IMG/VR virus record: IMGVR_UViG_3300046168_000070
Location: 62,001 to 126,000 of that record
Origin: a virus
Direction: 5' to 3' (one strand)
DNA: 64,000 nucleotides
Part shown: positions 15,323-22,656 of the stretch, one piece after another
Layout of the letters: every line of letters starts with the position of its first letter
Numbering within the stretch: position 1 is the stretch's first letter
Made by a program: the position numbers and the translations under genes
The notes under the pieces: model-generated
What the model was told of the DNA's origin: nothing
Seen by the model: only the letters and a program-made list of their open reading frames with translations
Databases searched by the model: none

Positions 15323-15579
15323 AAGAACTTGAGCCAATCTTAGGCAGGAAAAGAGCGAAAGAGTCTGCTAGATTCTTCAAGACTTACAATTCTCGGATAC
15401 AAGCAGATGTGATGTTCAATATGCGTAGCTTTGCAAATTTTTTAAATCTTAGAAATAGTGAACACGCACAAAAAGAAATTAGAGAAATAGCCTTGACAAT
15501 GTTAGAGTTAGTAACTAATATCGAAGGACAACCATTCAAATATACATTAGAAGCATTCAATGAATCAAGAAAAAAGTGA
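15316..15579 (+). CDS. thyX: Flavin-dependent thymidylate synthase ThyX, C-terminal part
   Basis: 87 aa in the -1 frame relative to the N-terminal part. LGRKRAKESARFF and NMRSFANFLNLRNSEHAQKE are the C-terminal ThyX landmarks (R-S/L-x-N/H-F, LR...AQ.EIR). Together the two ORFs would give 209 aa, close to a complete short ThyX with nothing lost. The frame change lies in CATTCATGC, which is not a canonical slippery site. Confidence 0.82.
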   Translation: MLEELEPILGRKRAKESARFFKTYNSRIQADVMFNMRSFANFLNLRNSEHAQKEIREIALTMLELVTNIEGQPFKYTLEAFNESRKK

Positions 15580-15724
15580 ATACATTATTATTGATTGGAA
15601 TCGCCCACATGGTCACGAAAGATTGCCAACGAATAAAAAAATTCTCTTGACAAAAGATGAGGCTTATGATTTAAATAAGTTGCTTACATTAAATGGCGAA
15701 AATAAAAGATATGTTAAATTATGA
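15560..15724 (+). CDS. Hypothetical protein, 54 aa
   Basis: Overlaps thyX by 20 bases and ends ATGA with the next gene. Contains YIIIDWNRPHGHERLPTN. No family recognised. Confidence 0.55.
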   Translation: MNQEKSEYIIIDWNRPHGHERLPTNKKILLTKDEAYDLNKLLTLNGENKRYVKL

Positions 15725-16374
15725 ATGAATACATTTATATACTTAGAGAGAGCAACAAAAGATCAAAAAATTATTTCAAGATAGGAAAAGGTTGTGGTTC
15801 TAAAAGAAAATATGATGCAGGAAGGTATAGACATATACAAATAGGTAACCCAAGAAAATTATATTTAATTGAAAAAATATATGATGCAAATGCCGACAAG
15901 CTAGAACCCTTTTTTCATAAAAATCTTATGGAATTTCATTATAGAGGTGAATGGTTTTATCTTAACGAAGAATTATTTTTGAATAAAATAAAAGAAATTA
16001 AAAACTCATTTAAAAATTTAAATTCTACTGAAATCAAAAAAATTAAAAGTCCATTAAAATTTTTATCTAATAACGAGCAAGCTAAATTACTTGGGCAAAA
16101 AAGTGCTACGAAGAGAAGGCAATATGCAATAAATTGGGCTAAAGAAGTAAATCTATTTGGTTTAATACAAGAAGCTATTGACACTTTAGAAAACCCAAAT
16201 CTTAAAAATGTCGCCAAATTTCTTAATAATAAAGGAGTAAAAACAAGAAGTGGTCATTGCTTTAGTGGATCAAACTTACATAAACAACTTACTCGCTTCA
16301 ATGAGGTTAATCTAAGGCAACAAATTAATCGCTTGGGTGTTAATTGGAAAGAATTAAAAAATCAACATAAATGA
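15721..16374 (+). CDS. GIY-YIG-type (T5orf172/MUG113-like) protein, 217 aa
   Basis: N-terminal domain (YIYILRES...NYFKIGKG...PRKLYLIEKI...GEWFYL) matches the T5orf172/MUG113 branch of the GIY-YIG nuclease superfamily. The C-terminal part (NVAKFLNNKGVKTRSGHCFS then LHKQL) resembles the DNA-binding 'recombinase' domain of serine recombinases. Such two-domain proteins may be mobile endonucleases. Its place directly after the split thyX, a favourite target of phage introns and homing enzymes, is suggestive. Confidence 0.65.
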   Translation: MNEYIYILRESNKRSKNYFKIGKGCGSKRKYDAGRYRHIQIGNPRKLYLIEKIYDANADKLEPFFHKNLMEFHYRGEWFYLNEELFLNKIKEIKNSFKNLNSTEIKKIKSPLKFLSNNEQAKLLGQKSATKRRQYAINWAKEVNLFGLIQEAIDTLENPNLKNVAKFLNNKGVKTRSGHCFSGSNLHKQLTRFNEVNLRQQINRLGVNWKELKNQHK

Positions 16375-16652
16375 AAACAATACATAATACTAAAAACTGC
16401 AATTACAGAAGGTTCTTGCACAAAAAACTAAAGAATGGAAAAATTAGTGGTCGCTTTTATAAGTTTCTTTGCAGAAGTCATCCGTATCGCATTACAACTC
16501 GTAACATCGAGTTAATTGTAAGAGAGATTCTTGATGGTAAGATGACAGAAGACAAAGGTATTCGCCTACTAAAACAAGATACTAGCGAGCTAAAGATGCA
16601 GAAAGAGATGTATAAATCAAATATAGAGTATGCTAAAAAAGTTAAAACATAA
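16371..16652 (+). CDS. Small basic protein, 93 aa
   Basis: ATGA overlap with the GIY-YIG gene. Lys/Arg-rich: HKKLKNGKISGRFYKFLCRSH. Probably binds nucleic acid. No family recognised. Confidence 0.55.
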   Translation: MKTIHNTKNCNYRRFLHKKLKNGKISGRFYKFLCRSHPYRITTRNIELIVREILDGKMTEDKGIRLLKQDTSELKMQKEMYKSNIEYAKKVKT

Positions 16653-16746
16653 ATTAAAACAAATATACGAACTCTTCGCTTGTATTGGAATTTTCATGAT
16701 CATTATGTATTTATTAGTAGTGTATATATTAACAGGAAAAGATTAA
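16630..16746 (+). CDS. Small membrane protein, 38 aa
   Basis: Starts inside the preceding gene (23-base overlap). Basic N-terminus, then one membrane helix (FACIGIFMIIMYLLVVYIL). Ends 3 bases before the next ATG. Confidence 0.5.
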   Translation: MLKKLKHKLKQIYELFACIGIFMIIMYLLVVYILTGKD

Positions 16747-16749
16747 ATA

Positions 16750-16953
16750 ATGAAAGAAATAATAATTAAAGTTTTAAAAAATTTTGCTGACTTACAAGTA
16801 AACCTAGAATCAGATTCGGCAAGAGAAATAATTGCGTCAGAGATAGAACTTAATTTAATAAAAAATAATGTTAATTTAAGTATTGATTCGTTGGAGCAAA
16901 TTTGCGAGGATAAAGGTACTGATGATTGTTGTGGGGGCAACTGCCATCAATGA
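16750..16953 (+). CDS. Hypothetical protein with C-terminal Cys cluster, 67 aa
   Basis: Acidic helical body, then DKGTDDCCGGNCHQ at the C-terminus, a possible metal site. No family recognised. Overlaps the next start by 4 bases (ATGA). Confidence 0.55.
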   Translation: MKEIIIKVLKNFADLQVNLESDSAREIIASEIELNLIKNNVNLSIDSLEQICEDKGTDDCCGGNCHQ

Positions 16954-17045
16954 TCTGCTTAAACTATAAAGGCTTGAAGATTATAGAAGACCTTCACAAG
17001 TTGCGAGCAGAAACAAAAATCCATAAGCAGAAAAAAAAGTCTTGA
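16950..17045 (+). CDS. Small basic peptide, 31 aa
   Basis: ATGA overlap with the gene before; Lys-rich C-terminus. Its TGA stop lies within the TTGACA of the next promoter. Confidence 0.45.
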   Translation: MICLNYKGLKIIEDLHKLRAETKIHKQKKKS

Positions 17046-17070
17046 CATATCACTTTTGTTGGTTCATACT
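17042..17070 (+). promoter_or_regulatory. Early promoter, leaderless type, for 17077
   Basis: TTGACA, 17-bp spacer, CATACT, then 6 bases to the ATG at 17077; -35 overlaps the upstream TGA. Confidence 0.68.
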
Positions 17071-17076
17071 TAAATC

Positions 17077-17328
17077 ATGAACGAAAACAGAAGAAAAGAG
17101 TTGCTTGAAGAAATTAAAGAAATGAATCCCGAAGCAATGTTTGCCGATGGGTTTGATGATTCTATTCTTGGTCATGATACTAAAGGTAGAGTTGTATACT
17201 CTGTTGATTCTATTCTTGAGACTCTCACAGAAAGAGACAATATGAGCGTGGAAGAAGCTCAAGAATATTTTTATTTTAATATTGATGGAGCGTATGTCGG
17301 TGAATACACTCCAATTTATATCTATTAA
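17077..17328 (+). CDS. Hypothetical acidic protein, 83 aa
   Basis: Start set by the promoter. Contains GRVVYSVDSILETL, then TERDNMSVEEAQEYFYFNI and GAYVGEYTPIYIY. This strand-helix layout recurs in phage proteins of unknown function. Confidence 0.65.
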   Translation: MNENRRKELLEEIKEMNPEAMFADGFDDSILGHDTKGRVVYSVDSILETLTERDNMSVEEAQEYFYFNIDGAYVGEYTPIYIY

Positions 17329-17331
17329 TAC

Positions 17332-17360
17332 TTGACAATAACAAAAAACTAAATTAGGAT
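17332..17360 (+). promoter_or_regulatory. Early promoter, leaderless type, for 17367
   Basis: TTGACA, 17-bp spacer, TAGGAT, then 6 bases to the ATG at 17367. Confidence 0.72.
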
Positions 17361-17366
17361 TATAAC

Positions 17367-17642
17367 ATGAAAACATACGAAGTAGAAATGGCAAGTACGA
17401 CATATCGTACTTTTGAGGTTGAAGCAGATTCGCCCGAAGATGCTCAAAATAAAGCGTTCCTTGAACTAGATGCTGATTCGGAGATTAGTAAAGCGTGGAG
17501 ACAAAATGCAGAAGTTGTTTTCTGCGAACCTCAAGGTGGAACATCGCACATGGATGACGATGAGTTTGGTGCTTATATTAGAGGCGAGAGCGTAGACGCT
17601 GACACAATGGATTATGATGGCATGGGAAATCACAAAAGATAA
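17367..17642 (+). CDS. Hypothetical acidic protein, 91 aa
   Basis: TYEVEMASTTYRTFEVEADS then PEDAQNKAF: strand-helix layout shared with the genes at 8723 and 18245. Acidic C-terminal tail. Function unknown. Confidence 0.65.
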   Translation: MKTYEVEMASTTYRTFEVEADSPEDAQNKAFLELDADSEISKAWRQNAEVVFCEPQGGTSHMDDDEFGAYIRGESVDADTMDYDGMGNHKR

Positions 17643-17646
17643 TAAA

Positions 17647-18063
17647 ATGAAAGAGATCATAGGAGACGATTATCCAACTTACGAAGAATCTGCAAATCTT
17701 ACTCTTGCAGAGAAACAAAAGGCTGAGGCTTTGACTTATCTCACAGAAGTAGAGAGCGAAATCAATAAGCAAAACATTGAAAGATTAATGAAAGAAAATC
17801 TTGAGCTTAGACATCGCTTGTCTTGTATTGCTGATGACATTGAAATTATTGATAGGCACATTAAAAATAATTGCAACAAAAGATTTAAAAGACCAAGCTT
17901 GAATAAAGATGGCAGTATCTATGCAGATGAAGCATGGCACAATGTTACAAATATAGAAATTGCTTGTGATTTAAATGATGACGAGCCATTATATTGGGGA
18001 AGTAAAATCAAAGGAGAACTCACCCAAGACCAAATCATGGAAATGGAACAACAAATGCGATGA
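17647..18063 (+). CDS. Hypothetical coiled-coil protein, 138 aa
   Basis: Start at the ATG just after the preceding stop. Central coiled coil (about residues 20-75), then NNCNKRFKRPSLNKDG. No family recognised. ATGA overlap with the next gene. Confidence 0.6.
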   Translation: MKEIIGDDYPTYEESANLTLAEKQKAEALTYLTEVESEINKQNIERLMKENLELRHRLSCIADDIEIIDRHIKNNCNKRFKRPSLNKDGSIYADEAWHNVTNIEIACDLNDDEPLYWGSKIKGELTQDQIMEMEQQMR

Positions 18064-18248
18064 ACATCGACTATTCTTTATTAGAAAAACAAAGAGATCA
18101 TTTGCTCGCAATCTTGTGGCATGACTCCAAACCTTCACAAGAAAGAGAAGATGAGCCTGTCCCACTAGATAGAGAATTAGGTTGGGGCATTGTACATTTA
18201 CTAGACGATTTACTAGATCAAGACTATTACAAAAATAAAAAAGCATGA
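18060..18248 (+). CDS. Hypothetical protein, 62 aa
   Basis: ATGA overlaps on both sides. Helical, with HDSKPSQEREDEPVPLDREL. No family recognised. Confidence 0.6.
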   Translation: MNIDYSLLEKQRDHLLAILWHDSKPSQEREDEPVPLDRELGWGIVHLLDDLLDQDYYKNKKA

Positions 18249-18469
18249 GTAAGAAAAGAGAATATTGCGTTGGGGTTAAAATAATTAATTGCTTTTATGT
18301 TGAAGCAGAAAGTCGAGATGAAGCAGAGCAAATAGTAAGAGAGTATGATCCGTACAAGACTCTTGATGATTGTGATTTTAATATTGAGTATGCTGATCCT
18401 ACGAATGGAGAAATTGCTTGGAAAATAAAAGCGGATGAAGTTGATTGGAAAAAACTCGATGAACAATAA
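18245..18469 (+). CDS. Hypothetical acidic protein, 74 aa
   Basis: REYCVGVKIINCFYVEAESR then DEAEQIVREYDP: same strand-helix layout as 17367, so a possible paralogue. Function unknown. Confidence 0.65.
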   Translation: MSKKREYCVGVKIINCFYVEAESRDEAEQIVREYDPYKTLDDCDFNIEYADPTNGEIAWKIKADEVDWKKLDEQ

Positions 18470-18662
18470 AGCATTAAGTGGATTAAAATTAGAAGCAGAA
18501 TCAATTCAAGAATTAAAAGATACTCATAATTTTATTGACGAATTAGAAGAAGAGCTTGAATGGTATTGTCGCAATGCTTCAGATGAAGAAGAACATATTA
18601 TACATTTAGAAAACTCGTTAGATAAATTATATAGAAAATTAGAATTATTAGAAAAATTATGA
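18459..18662 (+). CDS. Hypothetical coiled-coil protein, 67 aa
   Basis: Overlaps its neighbours by 11 and 4 bases. Acidic helical, Leu/Glu-rich. No family recognised. Confidence 0.55.
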   Translation: MNNKALSGLKLEAESIQELKDTHNFIDELEEELEWYCRNASDEEEHIIHLENSLDKLYRKLELLEKL

Positions 18663-18859
18663 AATTAACTAAATATCAAAAAGCTAGATTACTTGAACAT
18701 GAATGGGATGTAATTTCTAACGATCATGGAAATTGTGCTTGGATCAGTATCGCTCCCGAAGATGGTGCTATTTTTGGACAAGTTGCTAAAGAATTAGGCT
18801 TGACAGGAGATGGTGAAGATATTAAGCTATTGATAGTAGGAACACAGGAAGGAGAATAA
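18659..18859 (+). CDS. Hypothetical protein, 66 aa
   Basis: ATGA overlap with the gene before. Contains CAWISIAPEDGAIFGQVAKE. No family recognised. Confidence 0.55.
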   Translation: MKLTKYQKARLLEHEWDVISNDHGNCAWISIAPEDGAIFGQVAKELGLTGDGEDIKLLIVGTQEGE

Positions 18860-18861
18860 AT

Positions 18862-19062
18862 ATGAGAACAACTGAAAGACAATCTAGGGAAGGAGAACCA
18901 TCTATTGATGATATGCGTTATGATCTTGCCGAAGCAGATGCAATGAACATGAATGTTGGTCAAATCATAGAGATGCTATTGGATGGTGTTCAAGGTTTAA
19001 ATGAAATTCCCGACATTGAAATAAAAGATGAATGGAATCAAATTTTTGGGGTTGACAAATAA
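18862..19062 (+). CDS. Hypothetical acidic protein, 66 aa
   Basis: Two bases after the preceding stop and preceded by GGAG. Acidic helical. The C-terminal VDK codons hold the next TTGACA. Confidence 0.55.
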   Translation: MRTTERQSREGEPSIDDMRYDLAEADAMNMNVGQIIEMLLDGVQGLNEIPDIEIKDEWNQIFGVDK

Positions 19063-19080
19063 TCCAATTGCCACTATTGT
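19052..19080 (+). promoter_or_regulatory. Early promoter, leaderless type, for 19087
   Basis: TTGACA, 17-bp spacer, TATTGT, then 6 bases to the ATG at 19087; within the preceding gene's end. Confidence 0.72.
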
Positions 19081-19086
19081 TTTATC

Positions 19087-19311
19087 ATGGACTATACAAG
19101 AGAAATAATATATGGATTTAAACTAATAGATCGTCTAATATCTAATTCAATAGATGATTTATCGAAAGAATGTGCGAGTGAAATTGACGATAGATACAAT
19201 TTGCTCTTAGAATACGAAGAATTTTTTAAATATGACGAGAAAAGATTTAATTATGAAATCAGAAACTTTCTTATATGGATGTGCGATGTAATTTTACTTG
19301 ATACTTTATAA
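19087..19311 (+). CDS. Hypothetical helical protein, 74 aa
   Basis: Start set by the promoter. Helical, acidic. No family recognised. Confidence 0.6.
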   Translation: MDYTREIIYGFKLIDRLISNSIDDLSKECASEIDDRYNLLLEYEEFFKYDEKRFNYEIRNFLIWMCDVILLDTL

Positions 19312-19312
19312 T

Positions 19313-19489
19313 ATGAAATTAAAAGAAGCAATCGAATTAGTCTTAAATGAAGCAGAATCTTCAGCTTTAGGAGAAAATAACCAAGAGGTGCTTGACGCAG
19401 TAGAGATGGTTAATAAATTCTATCGAGTTTTCGGGCATCATTTTCAAAATTTTACTTTGCCCGAAGAATTAAATCTTGACAAAGATTAA
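19313..19489 (+). CDS. Hypothetical helical protein, 58 aa
   Basis: One base after the preceding stop. MKLKEAIELVLNEAESSALG then FYRVFGHHFQNF. No family recognised. C-terminal LDKD overlaps the next promoter. Confidence 0.55.
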   Translation: MKLKEAIELVLNEAESSALGENNQEVLDAVEMVNKFYRVFGHHFQNFTLPEELNLDKD

Positions 19490-19504
19490 AAAACCTGTCA
19501 GTAT
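19476..19504 (+). promoter_or_regulatory. Early promoter with leader and Shine-Dalgarno, for 19536
   Basis: TTGACA, 17-bp spacer, CAGTAT. The ATG at 19536 lies 31 bases downstream and follows AAAGGAAG, a strong Shine-Dalgarno. Confidence 0.7.
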
Positions 19505-19535
19505 TAAATAATTAACAATTAACAAAGGAAGAAAA

Positions 19536-20152
19536 ATGAATTATTTTACAAATACAAATGTCCGTTGGAAAACATGGTCACCCGAAAATGTTATTTTAAA
19601 AGCAATCAATTGGTAAAGAAGGTTTTACCCTCTGAACATATTTTGTCATGGAAGAGTAAAGGTGATCGTGACCGAAAAATGTGCGAGATGACAGGTTGCG
19701 AGGCAACTCAAGCGAATCAATTTGGTGGACAACCATATACATATTATACCAAAGAAAACTATAAAGGAATCATGGTTCAATTAAAAGATGTAAAAGATGA
19801 TTTTCCATCTGCTAATATTGACTTTATTGATTGGACAGAGAGAAAAGATAGTGTCGGCAACATGAAAGGTCATCTTGATATATTAGTTTATCTAAATGCT
19901 TTTCATCAACCTTGGCAATATGTTAAATGTCCTCAAACAGGAAATTGGGTCAGAAAAAGCACAGGTAATACTGCTCCATTACGAGAAGGTTATCGTATGT
20001 GTTATGGTGGACAAGGTGATGCCAATGCTTTAGACTTTGACGAATTCCATGAGATGATTCAAATAACAGAAATGATCAGAGATTTTCTTGTTGATGTTAT
20101 TATCCCCACAAAGAATGGCGAATTAGTTGAAGAAGATTTATTAGTAGCATGA
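19536..20152 (+). CDS. Hypothetical protein made by -1 frameshift, ~205 aa
   Basis: The Shine-Dalgarno AAAGGAAG points to the ATG at 19536, but that frame stops after 26 codons (TAA 19614). The long frame (-1) runs to 20152. The two meet at T TTA AAA (19595-19601), a canonical -1 slippery heptamer. Ten bases later a possible stem (GGTAAA/TTTACC, 19612-19629) spans the zero-frame stop. The fused product would run from a Trp-rich N-terminus into CYFKSNQ..., with CEMTGCEATQANQFGGQPYT and YVKCPQTGNWVRKSTG as conspicuous later segments. No family recognised. The alternative is one missing A in the sequence. Confidence 0.65.
19595..19629 (+). other. Candidate -1 ribosomal frameshift signal
   Basis: Heptamer TTTAAAA in the zero frame (T TTA AAA), 10-base spacer, then a 6-bp stem GGTAAA/TTTACC with a 6-base loop. 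Short stem and long spacer make it weaker than classic sites. Confidence 0.4.
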
Positions 20153-20244
20153 CTAATTTACCCGAAATTTTTTATGTTTTAAATATAGTAACAGGATGCG
20201 TTTTCGTTTTACTTTTTCTCTTTTTTGTGATGAGTGGAGAATAA
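20149..20244 (+). CDS. Membrane micropeptide, 31 aa
   Basis: ATGA overlap with the frameshifted gene. One membrane helix (LNIVTGCVFVLLFLFFV). No family recognised. Confidence 0.5.
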   Translation: MTNLPEIFYVLNIVTGCVFVLLFLFFVMSGE

Positions 20245-20274
20245 TTATATAAAATTATATGTGTAATTATATAT

Positions 20275-20505
20275 ATGGAAGAGCGAGAAAAGGAGCTTAA
20301 AAATAAATTACATTTAGCGTGTAGACAGATTCAAGACCAACTGATTGGCTTTGAGGCACTAAAAGAATATTGTGATATAGATGAATTTCACATCAATAAG
20401 CTTAATGAAATTTTACTTGAATTAAATTTTGCTTATGATAGCTTACTTGAAAATAAAAATATTGATAAATTTCACTTATTTCAAAATAAATTTAAGAAAC
20501 TTTAG
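20275..20505 (+). CDS. Hypothetical helical protein, 76 aa
   Basis: Charged helical protein starting with EEREKELKNKLHLACRQIQD. No clear -35 upstream, though TATATATG precedes the start. No family recognised. Confidence 0.55.
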   Translation: MEEREKELKNKLHLACRQIQDQLIGFEALKEYCDIDEFHINKLNEILLELNFAYDSLLENKNIDKFHLFQNKFKKL

Positions 20506-20517
20506 TAAGACATTATT

Positions 20518-20820
20518 ATGTCTGCATTAGTTTATTTTTTACTCACTTTATATTTAATCAATTTAATATTTGCATTTATATCCGCCCTTATAGTTGTCAA
20601 GCAGGACGATAACCCAAACAAGAATAAAATGTCATCAAACAATAAAATAATAATGGACGATTACGATGCAGGTTTTGCAGATGCAACAAAACTAATGCAA
20701 GAAAAATTAGATGCAATGCTCTTTAAATACGAACTAATTCTCAAGGAATATGATTACATCGAAGAAGCAAGAGATGTTGCGTTGCTTGAAGAGGTTAAAC
20801 AAAAACTTTTCGAAAAATAG
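20518..20820 (+). CDS. Single-pass membrane protein with helical tail, 100 aa
   Basis: N-terminal membrane helix (about residues 4-27, YFLLTLYLINLIFAFISALI) followed by a charged cytoplasmic or periplasmic helix. Similar shape to the proteins at 2301 and 9930. Confidence 0.6.
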   Translation: MSALVYFLLTLYLINLIFAFISALIVVKQDDNPNKNKMSSNNKIIMDDYDAGFADATKLMQEKLDAMLFKYELILKEYDYIEEARDVALLEEVKQKLFEK

Positions 20821-20822
20821 TG

Positions 20823-20851
20823 TTGACAAGTTGGTAGAACTTCATCATAAT
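20823..20851 (+). promoter_or_regulatory. Early promoter, leaderless type, for 20859
   Basis: TTGACA, 17-bp spacer, CATAAT, then 7 bases to the ATG at 20859. Confidence 0.75.
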
Positions 20852-20858
20852 TATAGTC

Positions 20859-21083
20859 ATGAAGTATCAAGCCGAAGCAAATGCAGTTTATGAAATGTTA
20901 TTTGATCTTGAGGATTTGGTTGATTTGCATCAAAGCAGGTTTTCGACCAATCAATTACGAGATATAATTTCATTTAAAAATAAAGTCAATCATTATCTTG
21001 GTCGGAGATTGCCATTGAAAGCCAAGAAGCAAGTAAAAGACTTAGACAAGTACATTCAACAATGTTTATATTATGCAAACTGA
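20859..21083 (+). CDS. Hypothetical helical protein, 74 aa
   Basis: Start set by the promoter. Helical; basic second half (GRRLPLKAKKQVKDLDKYI). Overlaps the next start by 11 bases. Confidence 0.6.
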   Translation: MKYQAEANAVYEMLFDLEDLVDLHQSRFSTNQLRDIISFKNKVNHYLGRRLPLKAKKQVKDLDKYIQQCLYYAN

Positions 21084-21245
21084 AATTATAGTTAAAGAAA
21101 AAAAATACAAGAACAGAAAGATAGTTTATGGGTTGTCGTCTCTGACCATGCCGAAAATCTTAATTTATTAACCCGCAGAAAAAGCCTTGATAGGGTTGAT
21201 CTCTTATGCTTGACTGATCTTGGTTTTAAAATAAAATACTTATGA
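21073..21245 (+). CDS. Small protein with -1 frame change in a poly-A run, ~57 aa
   Basis: The ATG at 21073 opens MQTEIIVKEKK. After eight A's (21098-21105, A AAA AAA heptamer at 21099) the -1 frame continues as IQEQKDSLWVVVSDHAEN and on to LGFKIKYL, ending in a TGA that overlaps the next ATG. The clean ATGA junction supports the joined reading. Either programmed frameshifting on A AAA AAA (as in dnaX-like sites) or one missing A. No family recognised. Confidence 0.6.
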
Positions 21246-21415
21246 TAACAGAAACAGAAATACAAAATTTTCTTTATGAAATAGACGATCAACTAAGTGA
21301 CGATCAAATAAATTCGTTGGCACAAAAAATATTTAATAATCAAAAAATATTATTTAGTTTATTTGACAAAGTTTCGGATAAACCTTGCGTTTGTGGATTT
21401 TGGGGGGATAAATAA
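21242..21415 (+). CDS. Hypothetical protein, 57 aa
   Basis: ATGA overlap with the gene before; TAATG with the next. Helical body, C-terminal KPCVCGFWGDK. No family recognised. Confidence 0.6.
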   Translation: MITETEIQNFLYEIDDQLSDDQINSLAQKIFNNQKILFSLFDKVSDKPCVCGFWGDK

Positions 21416-21675
21416 TGAAAATACAACTAGGAATAAGAGGCAGTTCAGATAGCATAAATCATATCTTAATTAAAATAGATGATCTTATTTTAATGAATAA
21501 AGATAATTTATTTCTAGTAGGAAACGAAGGCAGAGATAATACAGGAAAAAATTTAGTTCAGTTATTAAATACTCTATCAAAAGATCACGAAATATCTGTA
21601 AGCGAGAATGTTGCAGAACAGATAGAGAGCGAATTGGACATAAAAAATAATCAAATTAAAAAATATATAAATTAA
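21415..21675 (+). CDS. Hypothetical protein, 86 aa
   Basis: Start overlaps the preceding stop. MKIQLGIRGSSDSINHILIK, then NLVQLLNTLSKDHEISVS. No family recognised. Confidence 0.6.
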   Translation: MKIQLGIRGSSDSINHILIKIDDLILMNKDNLFLVGNEGRDNTGKNLVQLLNTLSKDHEISVSENVAEQIESELDIKNNQIKKYIN

Positions 21676-21681
21676 ATAAAT

Positions 21682-21846
21682 ATGAAAAGAGGACAATCAG
21701 TTAATAAAGAAAAGATTTTATTGCAAATAATAGATCATTGCAAGGAACTTTTAAAAGACGAAAAATTTCTCATAAATAACGATTGGGAGACTGATGTTTT
21801 ATTACTTCACTCAGAGAAGTTTCTCAAACAAGAGAAAAAAACTTGA
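21682..21846 (+). CDS. Hypothetical protein, 54 aa
   Basis: MKRGQSVNKEKILLQIIDHC at the N-terminus; helical, basic. The TGA stop lies within the next TTGACA. Confidence 0.55.
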   Translation: MKRGQSVNKEKILLQIIDHCKELLKDEKFLINNDWETDVLLLHSEKFLKQEKKT

Positions 21847-21871
21847 CATAAATTCTTGTCTCGTTTAGTAT
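21843..21871 (+). promoter_or_regulatory. Early promoter, leaderless type, for 21878
   Basis: TTGACA, 17-bp spacer, TAGTAT, then 6 bases to the ATG at 21878. Confidence 0.78.
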
Positions 21872-21877
21872 TATACC

Positions 21878-22111
21878 ATGAACACAACAGAAGCATTTCT
21901 AGCAAGTATTGAACAATCAATCTCTCATGCAGAGAAGATAGCGAACTCAATCCCCAAGAAGGGTCTTAATGTTTATCTTGACAAATCTACTATGGTCATG
22001 CAGACATTCAGCGATCCTAGTGCGTTTGAGTATGCCAAGAAGGTTACTGCAAGAGCAGGGCAATCAAGTTGTCTTCGCAATGTATTAGATGCAGGGGGCA
22101 GATTACAATAA
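21878..22111 (+). CDS. Hypothetical protein, 77 aa
   Basis: Start set by the promoter. Helical, neutral to basic: EAFLASIEQSISHAEKIANS, then a short Gly-containing end. No family recognised. Confidence 0.6.
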   Translation: MNTTEAFLASIEQSISHAEKIANSIPKKGLNVYLDKSTMVMQTFSDPSAFEYAKKVTARAGQSSCLRNVLDAGGRLQ

Positions 22112-22186
22112 AAGCATGATAAAAGACGCAGAATAATAGTTTTGACACTCAAATACTAACTTTTTATCAATAACACAATAAAATGC

Positions 22187-22215
22187 TTGACATATCATGC
22201 AAAATGAACTTGAAT
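22187..22215 (+). promoter_or_regulatory. Early promoter, leaderless type, for 22222
   Basis: TTGACA, 17-bp spacer, weak TTGAAT, then 6 bases to the ATG at 22222. Another TTGACA at 22142 (with TATCAA at 22165) may drive an upstream start at 22183. Confidence 0.55.
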
Positions 22216-22221
22216 AACGAC

Positions 22222-22428
22222 ATGGAAAAATTACCAACATACGAAGAATGGACAAAGGACATGGACTTAGAATCTCAAATAAAATTCTATTATGATGTTG
22301 ACATTGATAATTATTTAGGTGATCCTTGGCAAATAGTAGCAGAGATTGCAGAGGAATGTCCTAATTGGTTATCAGAGTTTAAAGCTAATTTTAAAGAATA
22401 TTTACAAGAGAGAGAATACATACAATGA
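22222..22428 (+). CDS. Hypothetical acidic protein, 68 aa
   Basis: Start chosen by promoter spacing; an in-frame ATG at 22183 would add 13 residues. Acidic, Trp-containing. ATGA overlap with the next gene. Confidence 0.55.
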   Translation: MEKLPTYEEWTKDMDLESQIKFYYDVDIDNYLGDPWQIVAEIAEECPNWLSEFKANFKEYLQEREYIQ

Positions 22429-22526
22429 AAGAATTGAAAGAAAAATTAAATAAAGTTATCTCCAAACAAGTTGAGATGGTAAATAAATATGGGTCAAATA
22501 CATTTCTCTACTTGCGACCATTATAG
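22425..22526 (+). CDS. Small protein, 33 aa
   Basis: ATGA overlap with the gene before; helical, Lys-rich. The next gene starts inside it. Confidence 0.45.
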   Translation: MKELKEKLNKVISKQVEMVNKYGSNTFLYLRPL

Positions 22527-22656
22527 TTGGGATAAGGATATTTGGAATCATAGACATTCTATTGTTGACAAACTAATTGATCTAGGCTTTAATGTCGATA
22601 CTCAAATGAATTGGGGAGTATTAGATGTAACAATCACAAAGGAATTAAAACTATGA
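22489..22656 (+). CDS. Hypothetical protein, 55 aa
   Basis: Starts inside the preceding gene and ends ATGA with the next. Contains HFSTCDHYSWDKDIWNHRH, then a helix. No family recognised. Confidence 0.5.
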   Translation: MGQIHFSTCDHYSWDKDIWNHRHSIVDKLIDLGFNVDTQMNWGVLDVTITKELKL

